A DNA stretch of 64,000 nucleotides from the NCBI GenBank assembly GCA_018241025.1, contig JAFEEQ010000026.1:140735-204734 (forward strand), read 5' to 3'. Position numbers and translations under genes: made by a program. Below are positions 10,424-18,147 of this stretch, in pieces. Under the pieces are notes generated by a model. That model was not told the DNA's origin. It searched no databases and saw nothing but the letters and a program-made list of their open reading frames with translations. This stretch comes from Pseudomonadota bacterium (lineage in GTDB: Bacteria; Pseudomonadota; Alphaproteobacteria; Micropepsales; Micropepsaceae). The first letter of the stretch is position 1. Each line of letters starts with the position of its first letter.

Positions 10424-11128
10424 TCACTCGCGGGTGAACACCACGTCGCGCTCTTCGCGCCGGCTGACGAAGCCGGTGATCGCGCCGCTCGCGTCCCGCT
10501 GGAATATCTTGCGCGAGCGCGGCTGTCCCGGCACGAACAGCACATCGGCGAGCTCCGCTTTCAGCTCCACCGGCTTGCCGCCATTGGTCGCGCCATAGAG
10601 CCGGCCGTCCTCTTTGCTGATGACGTATTCGTAATCGGGCGCCACGCGATAACGGCCGACATAGCTATCTGAGAGCGCATCGGGCAGCGCAACCGCCGGC
10701 GGATCCTGGCGCAGCGCAATGGTCTGCAGCCCGATCAGTTTCCAGTCGCCGCCTTCCTTCCGCCATGTGCCGGTCGAGCGATAGAGCGCATGCAGCTGCT
10801 GGCCGTGGAAATCTTCGTGCTCGTCGTCGAGATGGGTTTCGACAGCGGTGTCGCCGAAAAAGGTCACATGCCATTCGGTGACGGTGATGGTACCCGACAG
10901 TCCCTTGGGCAGCGGCGTCACCTGCGCGACGGTCTGCGTGTAGTTCGAGACCTCGCCGGCCTCGTCGATCATCGTGAAGCCGGGGTCGAGCGTCTTCGAC
11001 CACACGGCCGCATTGCCGTCGCTTACCGCATCCATCAGCGCCTGCATCTTCGTCCGCAGCAGGTCGCCGTCATCGGCCCGCGCCGCCGCGGGGATCAAGA
11101 GAACAAGAAGTCCAAGCCAATGCCGCAT
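10424..11128 (-). CDS. secreted SnoaL/NTF2-like protein with DUF3471-type C-terminal domain
   Basis: 234 aa. Signal peptide MRHWLGLLVLLIPAAARA is followed by a cone-shaped NTF2/DUF4440 domain (about residues 20-145: LDPGFTMIDEAGEVSNYTQT, then DTAVETHLDDEHEDFHGQQL, then GGDWKLIGLQTIALRQ). Residues about 155-234 (SYVGRYRVAPDYEYVISKED to FVSRREERDVVFTR) look like the beta-rich DUF3471 domain often fused to serine hydrolases. Periplasmic location is likely; activity unknown. Confidence 0.7.
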   Translation of the reverse strand: MRHWLGLLVLLIPAAARADDGDLLRTKMQALMDAVSDGNAAVWSKTLDPGFTMIDEAGEVSNYTQTVAQVTPLPKGLSGTITVTEWHVTFFGDTAVETHLDDEHEDFHGQQLHALYRSTGTWRKEGGDWKLIGLQTIALRQDPPAVALPDALSDSYVGRYRVAPDYEYVISKEDGRLYGATNGGKPVELKAELADVLFVPGQPRSRKIFQRDASGAITGFVSRREERDVVFTRE

Positions 11129-11177
11129 TGCCCGCCTCCGTTTTGCCGATGGCAGAACGGCCCGGCCGCGCGCACAA

Positions 11178-11212
11178 GTAAAAAGACCGCGAGGTCGCCC
11201 TTGCGGTCTTCT
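11178..11212 (-). terminator. rho-independent terminator of rpsD
   Basis: Read on the minus strand, AAGACCGC and GCGGTCTT form an 8-bp stem around an 11-12 nt loop, followed by a run of T. It lies 22 nt after the rpsD stop. Confidence 0.85.
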
Positions 11213-11233
11213 TGAAGCCGGATGCGCAGAGAC

Positions 11234-11851
11234 TCAGCGCGAATAGAACTCGACGATGAGATGCGGCTGCATCTGCGTCGCGTAAGGCACGTCCGCCAGT
11301 TTCGGCGTGCGCAGCAGCTTGGCGGTCATCTTGTCGTGATCGACGCTGACATAGTCCGGCGTGTCGCGCTCGGGGCTCTTGGTCGCTTCGAGGACGAGGG
11401 CCATCTCCTTCGCCTTGGGCGAAAGCTCGATGGCATCCTTGTCGCCGACCTGGAACGACGCGATGGTCACGCGGCGGCCATTGACCTTCACATGGCCGTG
11501 GCTGACGAGCTGGCGCGCGGCGAACGGCGTCGGCACGAACTTGGCGCGATAGACGATCGCATCGAGGCGGCTCTCGAGCAGGCCGATCATGTTCTCGCCG
11601 GTGTCGCCCGGGCGGCGGGAGGCTTCCTGGTAGTACTTGCGGAACTGCCGCTCGGTGATGTTGCCGTAATAGCCCTTGAGCTTCTGCTTGGCCTGCAGCT
11701 GCGTGCCATAGTCCGACAGCTTCTTGGCGCGGCGCTGGCCGTGCTGGCCGGGGCCATAGGAGCGCTTGTTGACCGGGCTCTTCGGCCGGCCCCAGATGCT
11801 CTCGCCCATGCGGCGGTCGATCTTGTACTTGGCGGATTCGCGCTTGCTCAT
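11234..11851 (-). CDS. rpsD: 30S ribosomal protein S4
   Basis: 205 aa, standard length. Begins [20 protein letters not shown], has [19 protein letters not shown], and the S4 RNA-binding domain at about residues 93-155 ([20 protein letters not shown], then [16 protein letters not shown]). S4 nucleates 16S rRNA folding. It stands alone with its own promoter and terminator, as in many Alphaproteobacteria. The upstream in-frame extension is not conserved. Confidence 0.98.
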   Translation of the reverse strand: MSKRESAKYKIDRRMGESIWGRPKSPVNKRSYGPGQHGQRRAKKLSDYGTQLQAKQKLKGYYGNITERQFRKYYQEASRRPGDTGENMIGLLESRLDAIVYRAKFVPTPFAARQLVSHGHVKVNGRRVTIASFQVGDKDAIELSPKAKEMALVLEATKSPERDTPDYVSVDHDKMTAKLLRTPKLADVPYATQMQPHLIVEFYSR

Positions 11852-11903
11852 GCTGTCGTCGTCTCTCGTCTCGTGAGCGGACATCTGTCCGCGAAGGCGG
11901 CGC

Positions 11904-11931
11904 ACTATAGTCGGAGCGACTTCGAAGTCAA
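11904..11931 (-). promoter_or_regulatory. sigma-70-type promoter of rpsD
   Basis: On the minus strand TTGACT (-35) and TATAGT (-10) are separated by 16 bp, about 50 nt before the rpsD start codon. Good match to the housekeeping consensus and correctly oriented. Confidence 0.65.
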
Positions 11932-12077
11932 TCGCGCTTAAGCATTGGAAATATTTGGATTTTTGATAGAGGCTCAACCGGAAGTATGCATCCGGTTGCA
12001 GGGCAAAGCGGGGATTCTGCCGGCTCCAGCGTCCGGCTTGACGCCAGCCGCCCCCGCACCCCACAGCTAGCACCAAC

Positions 12078-12116
12078 GGCCCCGTGGCGGAATTGGTAGA
12101 CGCACCGGACTTAAAA
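12078..12116 (+). tRNA. tRNA-Leu(UAA), 5' half, split by the island
   Basis: Acceptor 5' strand GGCCCCG, D-arm GGCGGAATTGGTAGACGC, anticodon-stem strand CCGGA and loop CTTAAAA (anticodon TAA), then an abrupt end. The sequence that follows (GCCAACGACAATC) does not continue a tRNA. The acceptor strand pairs in all 7 positions with CGGGGCC at 38194-38200, at the far end of the island. Excision at the 10-bp core would give a complete 89-nt tRNA. In the integrated state this gene cannot make a normal tRNA. Confidence 0.9.
12107..12116 (+). repeat. attL core (10-bp direct repeat)
   Basis: GGACTTAAAA, covering the 3' end of the anticodon stem strand and the anticodon loop of tRNA-Leu(UAA). Identical to 38145-38154. 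Bases on either side differ between the two copies, which defines the core. Confidence 0.88.
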
Positions 12117-12171
12117 GCCAACGACAATCAAAAAACGCTAGCAAAATCAAAGAAAATATGCGACATTGAGC

Positions 12172-12197
12172 TAGCACATACCTAGCACAATAGCACA
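12172..12197 (+). promoter_or_regulatory. left integrase arm-type repeats
   Basis: Three copies of TAGCACA in the same orientation at 12172, 12183 and 12191, between attL and the integrase gene; a degenerate TAGCAAA occurs near 12139. The same heptamer recurs at the right end (37945, 38067, 38079). Clustered short repeats beside both att cores are typical arm sites for lambda-family integrases. Confidence 0.65.
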
Positions 12198-12211
12198 TTT
12201 TCGGGGTCGTT

Positions 12212-13468
12212 ATGGATACCGTTCGCCACTCTCTGATGGACAACAAGGTTCAGCTCTACATGCGCCCGAACAGCCCGCACTGGCAGTGCGCCTGCTCGGT
12301 CGCCGGAAGACAGAAGCGCGCCACGACCAAGGAAGAAAGCCTCGCGCGCGCCAAGGATGTGGCGCGCGACTGGTATCTCGGCCTGCTCGGCAAGTACCGC
12401 GCGGGCGAGTTGAAGGAGGGCAAGACCTTCAAGGAGGCCGCCCAACGCTTCATCGACGAATTCGAGGTCATCACCCAGGGCCAGCGCAGCCCCATCTACG
12501 TCAAGGGCCACAAGGACCGCATCAAGAACCACCTCAACCCCTTCTTTGGGGACAAGGTGCTATCCGACATCACGCCCGGCCTGGTGCAGGACTACCGCAT
12601 CCACCGGATGAAAACCGGACGGGCGCGCAGCGAACAACTCAAGAAGTCTCTGCCGAACGGCCTCCCCCAACTGGACGACGCGAAACCGAAGCCCCCTGCC
12701 CGCAGCACGCTCCATCAGGAGATCGTCTGCCTGCGGCAGGTACTCAAGACCGCGCAGCGGCACGGCTGGCTGTCCTACCTCCCCGACATTTCCCCGCCGT
12801 ACAAAAGCTCCGGCAAGATCACGCACCGGGCGTGGTTTTCGCCGGACGAGTACAAGCAGCTTTACAACGCCACGCGCGAACGCGCGAAGAACCCGAAGAA
12901 AGAGCGCTGGCGCACGGCCTGCGAAAATCTCCACGACTTCGTGATTTTCATGGTCAACACCGGCTTGCGTCCCGACGAAGCGCTGCGCCTCGAATTTCGA
13001 GACGTCGCCATCGTGACCGATGAAGCGACGCGCGAACGCATCCTCGAAATCGAAGTGCGCGGCAAACGCGGCGTCGGGTTCTGTAAGAGCATGCCGGGGG
13101 CGGTGTTCCCCTTCGAGCGCTTGAAGAAGCGCAACAACGGTCAGCCGACCAACCGGCTATTCCCCAAATTCCAGCGCGAGCTTTTCAACTCCATACTGGA
13201 CGAGCTCGACCTCAAGAACGACCGCGACGGCCAGCAGCGCACGGCCTACAGCCTGCGCCACACCTATATCTGCCTGCGGCTGATGGAGGGGGCCGACATC
13301 TACCAGATCGCCAAGAACTGCCGCACCAGCGTCGAGATGATCGAGACCTACTACGCTTCCCATATCAAGAACACACTCGATGCCGCCGCGATCAACGTCC
13401 GTAAGCCCAAGCCTTCCACGCGTGCAAAAGGCGGCACCCGGAAGGCGGGGGACGAGGCCGAGCTTTAG
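12212..13468 (+). CDS. tyrosine-type site-specific integrase of the island
   Basis: 418 aa. An N-terminal arm-binding and SAM-like core-binding region is followed by the catalytic domain: TGLRPDEALRLE (Arg253), a lysine in the beta hairpin (about Lys285), SLRHTYICLRL (Arg349, His350) and SVEMIETYYASH (nucleophile Tyr380 or 381). The usual second His of the L-G-H box is replaced (KNCRTS), as in other phage integrases with a GTS-type box. It lies 95 bp inside attL and reads away from it, the normal place for the enzyme that integrates and excises an element. The ATG is preceded by a GGGG-rich site. Target: tRNA-Leu(UAA) anticodon loop, by inference from the junctions. Confidence 0.93.
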   Translation: MDTVRHSLMDNKVQLYMRPNSPHWQCACSVAGRQKRATTKEESLARAKDVARDWYLGLLGKYRAGELKEGKTFKEAAQRFIDEFEVITQGQRSPIYVKGHKDRIKNHLNPFFGDKVLSDITPGLVQDYRIHRMKTGRARSEQLKKSLPNGLPQLDDAKPKPPARSTLHQEIVCLRQVLKTAQRHGWLSYLPDISPPYKSSGKITHRAWFSPDEYKQLYNATRERAKNPKKERWRTACENLHDFVIFMVNTGLRPDEALRLEFRDVAIVTDEATRERILEIEVRGKRGVGFCKSMPGAVFPFERLKKRNNGQPTNRLFPKFQRELFNSILDELDLKNDRDGQQRTAYSLRHTYICLRLMEGADIYQIAKNCRTSVEMIETYYASHIKNTLDAAAINVRKPKPSTRAKGGTRKAGDEAEL

Positions 13469-13488
13469 TCGCCATTCCCACTTTGTTC

Positions 13489-13518
13489 TTGGCGACTCAT
13501 GCGCCCACCAGTATAGAT
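13489..13518 (+). promoter_or_regulatory. promoter of the intron-bearing tRNA-Leu gene
   Basis: TTGGCG at 13489-13494 and TATAGAT at 13512-13518 with a 17-bp spacer, ending 12 nt before the mature tRNA 5' end. It lies in the gap after the integrase stop, so the tRNA has its own promoter. Confidence 0.55.
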
Positions 13519-13530
13519 TTGACGGAGTCA

Positions 13531-13849
13531 GCGGGCGTGGCGGAATGGCAGACGCAACGGACTTGATTCGACGATTGAGTGCTCTTCCGGGAAACCGAAG
13601 ATGCAGAACTGCTCAAATTCGGGGGACCCTGTGAAATGGCAATCCCGAGCCAAGCCCCGGACGGGGAAGGTGTAGAGACTAGACGGGCAGCGCCTACAGC
13701 GGCGAACGCCGCCACGGCGAAGGGATAGTCCAGACCACGAATTCCCGGCAGCGTGACACGTGCCACCGGGAAGCGGCGAAAGCCGAAGTGGTACGAAAAT
13801 CCGTAGGGCTGAAAGGCCCGTGCCGGTTCAAGTCCGGCCGCCCGCACCA
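13531..13849 (+). tRNA. tRNA-Leu(UAA) carried by the island, interrupted by a group I intron
   Basis: 5' exon 13531-13564 and 3' exon 13796-13849 join into a complete tRNA with encoded CCA. Acceptor GCGGGCG pairs with CGCCCGC; D-arm GGCGGAATGGCAGACGC; anticodon stem ACGGA pairs with TCCGT; joined loop CTTAAAA gives anticodon TAA; long variable arm GGGC/GCCC as in Leu tRNAs; T-arm GCCGG-TTCAAGT-CCGGC. Reading the gene without removing the intron would suggest TGA (Ser), but the D-arm and variable arm are leucine type and the intron ends explain it. It encodes the same isoacceptor as the host gene that the island splits. Confidence 0.93.
13565..13795 (+). ncRNA. group I self-splicing intron (IC3-like) in tRNA-Leu(UAA)
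   Basis: 231 nt between U34 and A35, with the 5' exon ending in U and the intron ending in G (13795). Pairings read by eye: P1 exon ACUU with GAGU 13577-13580 (terminal U-G wobble); P2 UCUUC/GAAGA; P3 CUGCUC 13609-13614 with GGGCAG 13685-13690; P4 UUCGGG 13618-13623 with CCCGAG 13644-13649; P6 CCCC/GGGG; P7 GACUA 13677-13681 with UAGUC 13726-13730; P8 GCGGCG/CGCCGC; P9 UUCCCGG/CCGGGAA and CGGC-GAAA-GCCG. GGCAATCCCGAGCCAAGCC closely resembles the conserved core of the cyanobacterial tRNA-Leu(UAA) intron. No homing endonuclease ORF fits inside. Confidence 0.92.
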
Positions 13850-13882
13850 TGTTGCATACCAATGTACGATGTCGGAGGGGAC

Positions 13883-16744
13883 ATGGCATTTGCAAAGGGA
13901 CGCCATCCCGGAGCGGTTTGGCGCAAAACTGATTTGCAGATTCACACTCCTCGCGATGCTGGGTGGAGCGGTTCACCTGCACTTGCAGGTGGCGACAATG
14001 CAAAAGAGGCAGCACGCGAGAGCTGGGCTGACCATTTTGTAGCAGAGTGCTTAAAACGAGAACTCGCCGCCATCGCAATTACCGATCATCATGACATTGT
14101 CCTCTATCCGTATATTCAACGCGCCATTGAGCGCAGTCAGGCTGCACGCGAGGTACTTTGGCTTTTCCCGGGCATGGAAATTACTTGTGACGACTCCGTG
14201 CAATGCCTGACGCTGTTTGACCAAGGAACGCCACCCGATGTTTTGCGCCGACTGTTTGGTCTGATGCCGAAAGTCGCCGAACCCTCTGCGGACTTGGATA
14301 GAGCGCCGCAGGCAATTCTCTGCGGCAAAGACATTAAAGACTTCCTTGGAGCGACATTCGATGACGCGAGCTTTCGCGGCAAAAGCATTGTGCTTCCCCA
14401 CGCCAGCGAGGGAGGCCACAAAGACATTTTGCGGCGTGGCTTCCACTCCCGCTTCGCAGAGCTTGAGGTCGATGGCGTCTACAACGAGAAGGCATTCGCT
14501 GCACTTGATGATGTAACTCGCAAGAAAATCTATGGCGAGACCAAGGAGTGGGGCGACCGCCGACATGGCATTATCACGACTGGCGACAATCGTAACGCTG
14601 ACTTCGCAAAGCTCGGGGTCAATGCTTGTTGGATGAGGTTAGGTGAGCCGACCGCTGAGGCTATTCGGCAAGCAGTGCTGGCCGACGAGGCTCGAATTCT
14701 GTACGTGCCACCTACGATACCGGCCCAGCGCGTTCTAGAGCTAAGGGTAAGCTCCAGCCTTACCGGACCTCAGTTTGTCTTGGTTTTCAACGACGGCTTT
14801 AACTCGCTTATCGGCGGTCGTGGATCGGGAAAATCCGCCATCCTCGAGTATCTGCGCTTCGGCTTAGGGCGAAGCACGCTCGACGCATCCGATGATCCAA
14901 GTTCCGAAAGAGAACGTGACCTAATTACATCCACCCTGCCCAATGGTTACGTCGAGGTCGACCTTGAGCGTGACGGAGTGAAGGAGACTTGGCGAAGAAC
15001 GCTCGATCACCAGTCTTATATTGCGATTCGAAGCGCCACTGGAGAAACTATCGAAATTCCTGTTGCAACAGCCCGCGAAAGATTCAGGGCTCGCGCTTTT
15101 TCGCAAAAACAACTCTCCACACTGGTCCGGCGTCCGGAAACCGCTGATGAACAGATAACTGGCATCGCGGCGGCAGAGTCAGTTGATCTCCGACGCCAAC
15201 GTCAACAACAGATCGAAATTGCCGAACGCGAGATTGCGGGAGCATTCCAGCGTGTCGTGCAGGGATGGGCTGCCGAAGCGGCTTACACCCGAGCGGTTGC
15301 CACTACTGAGGATCTAAAGAAGAGAGTTGAGGCGATCAGGGAGCGCCTTGAACAGGGCGGACTTAGCCCTGAGCAACAGGCAGTTCTCGACCAGCAGCCG
15401 ATTTACGCAAGAACAGAGAATCAATTCCAAACCTCTGACCGCGCAATTGCTCAAAAGCTGATTTCAATAAATCAGATTGCGGAATTAGCATTGGAGGGAT
15501 GGGCAAATGCCATTGACTTGCCTCCCGTCGCGGAAGCCAAAAACATCCTCGGTAACGCGAACGCTAAAATTGTAACGGCGCGTGAAGAGCTGCGCATCGG
15601 TCTCGAAACAGCAAAGGCGGAACTGACCACTAAGCACACCGCTTTCAAACTGCTTCACGAGGAATTCAAGGTTAAGTACGAAGCAGCGAGCGCCGCCCAG
15701 CAACATCTTGGTTCTCTTTTAGCCGACTACAGAAGGCTAACTGCGGAACTCGAACAAGCGGAGAAACAGCAGCAAACCGCTGACGAAGAACGCGTTAAGT
15801 ATGCCAAAGCAGAAGAAACGCTTGCGGAAACGCGCAATGCTTTGGTTTCAGAGCTTACAGAGCTTCGCAAAATTCTTATCGAAGCTGCCGCACGAGTAGA
15901 CGACATGTCGAAGGGCACGTTGCGGGGACGCGTCGAAGAAGAAGCTATCCCTGAGCGCTTTGTGGAAGCACTCATAGACCTGACAGAGAAGTGTGGCATT
16001 CGCGAGCTAGATGCGCGGTGCAAGGCTCGTGTCGAGGAGGCGCACAAGGATGGCGGGGTCGAGTGGGAAAAGCTGATTCAGCAACTCCTGTCAGTGCGCA
16101 AGGCCGTGGTCCAAGCAGGCGAAGGAGCAGAGCTTGACCCGGAACTACTTGCAGGTATCCGAAGTTCTCTTGGCTGGGAACTTACCAACAACCAAGCCAA
16201 GTTGATCCTTGGCCGGCTTGATGATGGCCGTCTTGGGCGCCTCTTATCAGTGTGGGCTTCACCATTTGTCCGCTTTGAATATAAAGATCGTGGAACGTAT
16301 ATGCCCTTTGAACGGGCATCGCCCGGTCAACAAGCGTCTGCTCTGCTTACTTTGCTTCTAAATCAGGAAGCGGGCACCCTCATCATCGACCAACCTGAGG
16401 ATGACCTCGATAACCGCGTTATAATGATGATCGCCAAGTTGTTGCAAACAACGAAGCGGCGGAGGCAACTCATTTTTGCAACGCATAACCCCAACTTTGT
16501 CGTCAATGGCGATGCTGACAAAATTGTTTGTTTGGCTCCGAATGTCGAACCAGCAGCGCCTAACGGCGTTCCCGCCGCCCAAATCGAGATTGATACGGAC
16601 GGCGCGATCGAAACACCGTCTGTTCGTAAGGCGATCACCGACACTATGGAAGGTGGTCGAGAGGCTTTTGAACTCAGAAGTCGCAAGTACGCGTTCGAGC
16701 CGATCATTGTGCCCGAGACAAAGGCGGGTGGTGAATCAGTTTAG
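13883..16744 (+). CDS. PHP-domain/SMC-like ATPase, TrlF/Ppl type (probable anti-phage defence)
   Basis: 953 aa from the ATG at 13883 (GGAGGGG just upstream); the longer reading would run through the tRNA and is rejected. N-terminal PHP phosphoesterase/nuclease-like domain: DLQIHTP 17-23, ITDHHD 66-71, LPHASEGGHK 171-180, GDNRNAD 234-240 as probable metal ligands. Then an SMC/RecN-like ATPase: Walker A GGRGSGKS 311-318, long coiled coil about 430-720, signature ASPGQQA near 812, Walker B TLIIDQPEDD at 832-841 and THNPN switch at 867-871. NCBI names this architecture TrlF family, and PHP-ATPase proteins (Ppl) have been reported as single-gene anti-phage systems. Defence role here is inferred. 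It starts 33 nt after the tRNA and is AT-richer than the flanks. Confidence 0.85.
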   Translation: MAFAKGRHPGAVWRKTDLQIHTPRDAGWSGSPALAGGDNAKEAARESWADHFVAECLKRELAAIAITDHHDIVLYPYIQRAIERSQAAREVLWLFPGMEITCDDSVQCLTLFDQGTPPDVLRRLFGLMPKVAEPSADLDRAPQAILCGKDIKDFLGATFDDASFRGKSIVLPHASEGGHKDILRRGFHSRFAELEVDGVYNEKAFAALDDVTRKKIYGETKEWGDRRHGIITTGDNRNADFAKLGVNACWMRLGEPTAEAIRQAVLADEARILYVPPTIPAQRVLELRVSSSLTGPQFVLVFNDGFNSLIGGRGSGKSAILEYLRFGLGRSTLDASDDPSSERERDLITSTLPNGYVEVDLERDGVKETWRRTLDHQSYIAIRSATGETIEIPVATARERFRARAFSQKQLSTLVRRPETADEQITGIAAAESVDLRRQRQQQIEIAEREIAGAFQRVVQGWAAEAAYTRAVATTEDLKKRVEAIRERLEQGGLSPEQQAVLDQQPIYARTENQFQTSDRAIAQKLISINQIAELALEGWANAIDLPPVAEAKNILGNANAKIVTAREELRIGLETAKAELTTKHTAFKLLHEEFKVKYEAASAAQQHLGSLLADYRRLTAELEQAEKQQQTADEERVKYAKAEETLAETRNALVSELTELRKILIEAAARVDDMSKGTLRGRVEEEAIPERFVEALIDLTEKCGIRELDARCKARVEEAHKDGGVEWEKLIQQLLSVRKAVVQAGEGAELDPELLAGIRSSLGWELTNNQAKLILGRLDDGRLGRLLSVWASPFVRFEYKDRGTYMPFERASPGQQASALLTLLLNQEAGTLIIDQPEDDLDNRVIMMIAKLLQTTKRRRQLIFATHNPNFVVNGDADKIVCLAPNVEPAAPNGVPAAQIEIDTDGAIETPSVRKAITDTMEGGREAFELRSRKYAFEPIIVPETKAGGESV

Positions 16745-16756
16745 CGAGCCTTTATT

Positions 16757-16852
16757 TTATGGAGGTCTCTTGAACAGTCGTAGCAGTTTCGTCAAAGCTG
16801 AAAGCGCGGCAGCAAGAGCATAGAACAACGATCCAAGGTCAGAGACGGTCAT
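16757..16852 (-). CDS. 31-residue hydrophobic peptide
   Basis: MTVSDLGSLFYALAAALSAL followed by TKLLRLFKRPP: one membrane-spanning or amphipathic helix with a basic tail. GGAG lies 5 nt before the ATG and overlaps the end of the 60-residue ORF upstream, so the two are probably co-translated. Too short for family assignment; resembles type I toxin or holin-like peptides only in general shape. Convergent with the PHP-ATPase gene, 12 nt away. Confidence 0.45.
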   Translation of the reverse strand: MTVSDLGSLFYALAAALSALTKLLRLFKRPP

Positions 16853-16860
16853 AATGTCTC

Positions 16861-17043
16861 CTAACGGGAGCGGTTCTGCGCTGGTGCGCCAGCGCGGCGC
16901 GCGAGTTCGCGCTTCACGAACGACGTGCGTTTGCCGTGCGGGTTGTCCGCCAACGTGAGCATTTCGCCCGCTAGCGCGCAGGCGATGGCCAGAAGCCCCA
17001 GCCAGGTCGCTCCGCCGAGTTCGATTTTCGTGAGTGGTTCCAT
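16861..17043 (-). CDS. 60-residue single-helix membrane protein
   Basis: MEPLTKIELGGATWLGLLAI, then a hydrophobic stretch to about residue 30, then a soluble basic tail rich in Arg and Lys. AAGGA precedes the ATG by 3 nt. Gap to the 31-residue ORF downstream is 8 nt. I do not recognise a family. The pair lies 3' to and convergent with the PHP-ATPase gene and may be an unannotated two-peptide unit. Confidence 0.45.
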   Translation of the reverse strand: MEPLTKIELGGATWLGLLAIACALAGEMLTLADNPHGKRTSFVKRELARRAGAPAQNRSR

Positions 17044-17585
17044 AAGTCCTTCTTTGTTTCGTGACCGCGACCATCGCGGCCATGCTTGGGAGGTCCTTGC
17101 GCCGGAGAAGGCAGCCGCATCACTTCGCGACCGCAACGAAGAGGAGGAGTGCTTGCACTTGCCGGCAATGCCGACCGAGGCGCTACCGACTTGTCCGCCG
17201 AAGCCCTGGCGAAGGCGGATCGAGCCATGCCGCAGAGGGCGCGCAGGAAACATCGGGACGCCCTTGAACCTTGTGGAAATGACCGCGCGGGCATCCAGCA
17301 CCGGCACTGCCGTTGTGCCGTGAGCCTATGCCGCTTGCTGGCTCTCTCCGGCTAAGCGCTTTCGCCTTTGCCCCCTTTCCATCAAGTCCGCATCGACCAT
17401 CGCGTGCTTCTATCTGGTGAGCGTTTTGGAGCGGTCCCGCCGCCGTTCAACCCAGCTCGCTTCCTGACGTGCAGCTCCGCTCCCTCCGGGCACGGTGTGA
17501 GGTGTGATCGACGGCTCTGTTGTCCCTCTCCCGGGCTCCCCACGAAGCTGCGAAATGTTCGCGGCCGAACTGGAAGGAGACCACT
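17044..17585. other. non-coding accessory stretch with a palindromic repeat
   Basis: No ORF here has a convincing start site or protein character. At 17193-17218 TCCGCC and GGCGGA enclose GAAGCCCTGGCGAA, a REP-like palindrome of a type scattered through alphaproteobacterial genomes. The last ~90 nt lead to the strong ribosome site GAAGGAGA of the gene at 17586. Confidence 0.5.
17193..17218. repeat. REP-like palindrome
   Basis: Perfect outer arms TCCGCC/GGCGGA with inner CC/GG pairing around CT; can form a stable hairpin in either strand. Mobile-element or repeat-family origin is likely from its form, but only one clear copy is in this window. Confidence 0.5.
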
Positions 17586-17813
17586 ATGTCGAAATCGAAA
17601 ACTCAGCCGAAACTGCCGGGCCGCAAGCCCACGCATCGGCTCTACCGCGTCATCGGCGAAGGCGATGCCGCAAGCTGGACGCCCATCGGCGCAGCCTGGG
17701 ACCACAAGGACGGGCACGGCTTTTCGCTCTCCTGTGACGCGGTGCCCCTGCAAGGCCGCATCGTCATGCGCGTCGTCACCGAGCGCACCGCAGCGGCGGG
17801 AGGTCAGCAATGA
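17586..17813 (+). CDS. small conserved island protein (75 aa), unknown function
   Basis: MSKSKTQPKLPGRKPTHRLY leads a short beta-rich domain (VIGEGDAASWTPIGAAWDHK, then LSCDAVPLQGRIVMRVV). GGAGA lies 6 nt before the ATG. First of three tightly spaced genes (17586, 17810, 18148) of the kind seen together on alphaproteobacterial plasmids and ICEs. The WTPIGAAWxHKDGxGF pattern suggests a small nucleic-acid- or protein-binding fold, but I cannot name a family. Confidence 0.75.
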   Translation: MSKSKTQPKLPGRKPTHRLYRVIGEGDAASWTPIGAAWDHKDGHGFSLSCDAVPLQGRIVMRVVTERTAAAGGQQ

Positions 17814-18139
17814 CCTCCTCCCCCATTCGCGATCTCAACGACGCGTTCCGTACCGGTGGCCCCTCTTCGGAGGGGCGCTGGATGCTCACCGCCGGCGTCC
17901 TGGCCGAAGGACCTGAGTTCGCGGCACTGGCCGTTGCCACCGTCCGAAGCTTCACAGGCTTCGCTCCCGGCAACGATCCCTACGGCGAGCACGACTTCGG
18001 GGCCTTCAATCTGGCAGGCCATCACCTGTTCTGGAAGATCGACTACTACGCGCCAGACCTTTGTCACGGCTCCGAAGATCCCGCCGACCCGGCCGTCACC
18101 AGTCGCGTCCTCACGCTCATGCTGGCCTCGGAATATTGA
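17810..18139 (+). CDS. DUF3768 family protein
   Basis: 109 aa. Contains IRDLNDAFR near the start, LTAGVLAEGPEFAALAVATV, and the strongly conserved PYGEHDFGAFNLAGHHLFWK followed by DPADPAVTSRVLTLMLASEY at the C-terminus, the DUF3768 signature. These proteins occur almost only on plasmids and integrative elements of Alphaproteobacteria; function unknown. The ATG overlaps the preceding stop (ATGA) with GGAGG in the upstream gene. Confidence 0.85.
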   Translation: MTSSPIRDLNDAFRTGGPSSEGRWMLTAGVLAEGPEFAALAVATVRSFTGFAPGNDPYGEHDFGAFNLAGHHLFWKIDYYAPDLCHGSEDPADPAVTSRVLTLMLASEY

Positions 18140-18147
18140 GGTCCGCC

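Noticed and set aside
12062..12073. TAGCACC just outside the left tRNA half as a further integrase arm site
   Set aside because: It lies on the chromosomal side of the tRNA and differs from the heptamer by one base; most likely chance.
13531..13849. tRNA-Ser(UGA) reading of the unspliced 5' exon (loop CTTGA)
   Set aside because: The D-arm and variable arm are leucine type, and group I intron ends (U before, G at the end) give the loop CTTAAAA and anticodon UAA after splicing.
13760..13882. Extension of the PHP-ATPase reading frame through the tRNA and intron (994-residue reading)
   Set aside because: The extra residues are encoded by tRNA and intron sequence; the ATG at 13883 has a strong ribosome site and begins the conserved region.
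17044..17300. Overlapping ORFs of 60-107 residues around the REP-like palindrome
   Set aside because: Arg/Pro/Ser-rich translations crossing a palindrome, no ribosome sites, no conserved pattern.
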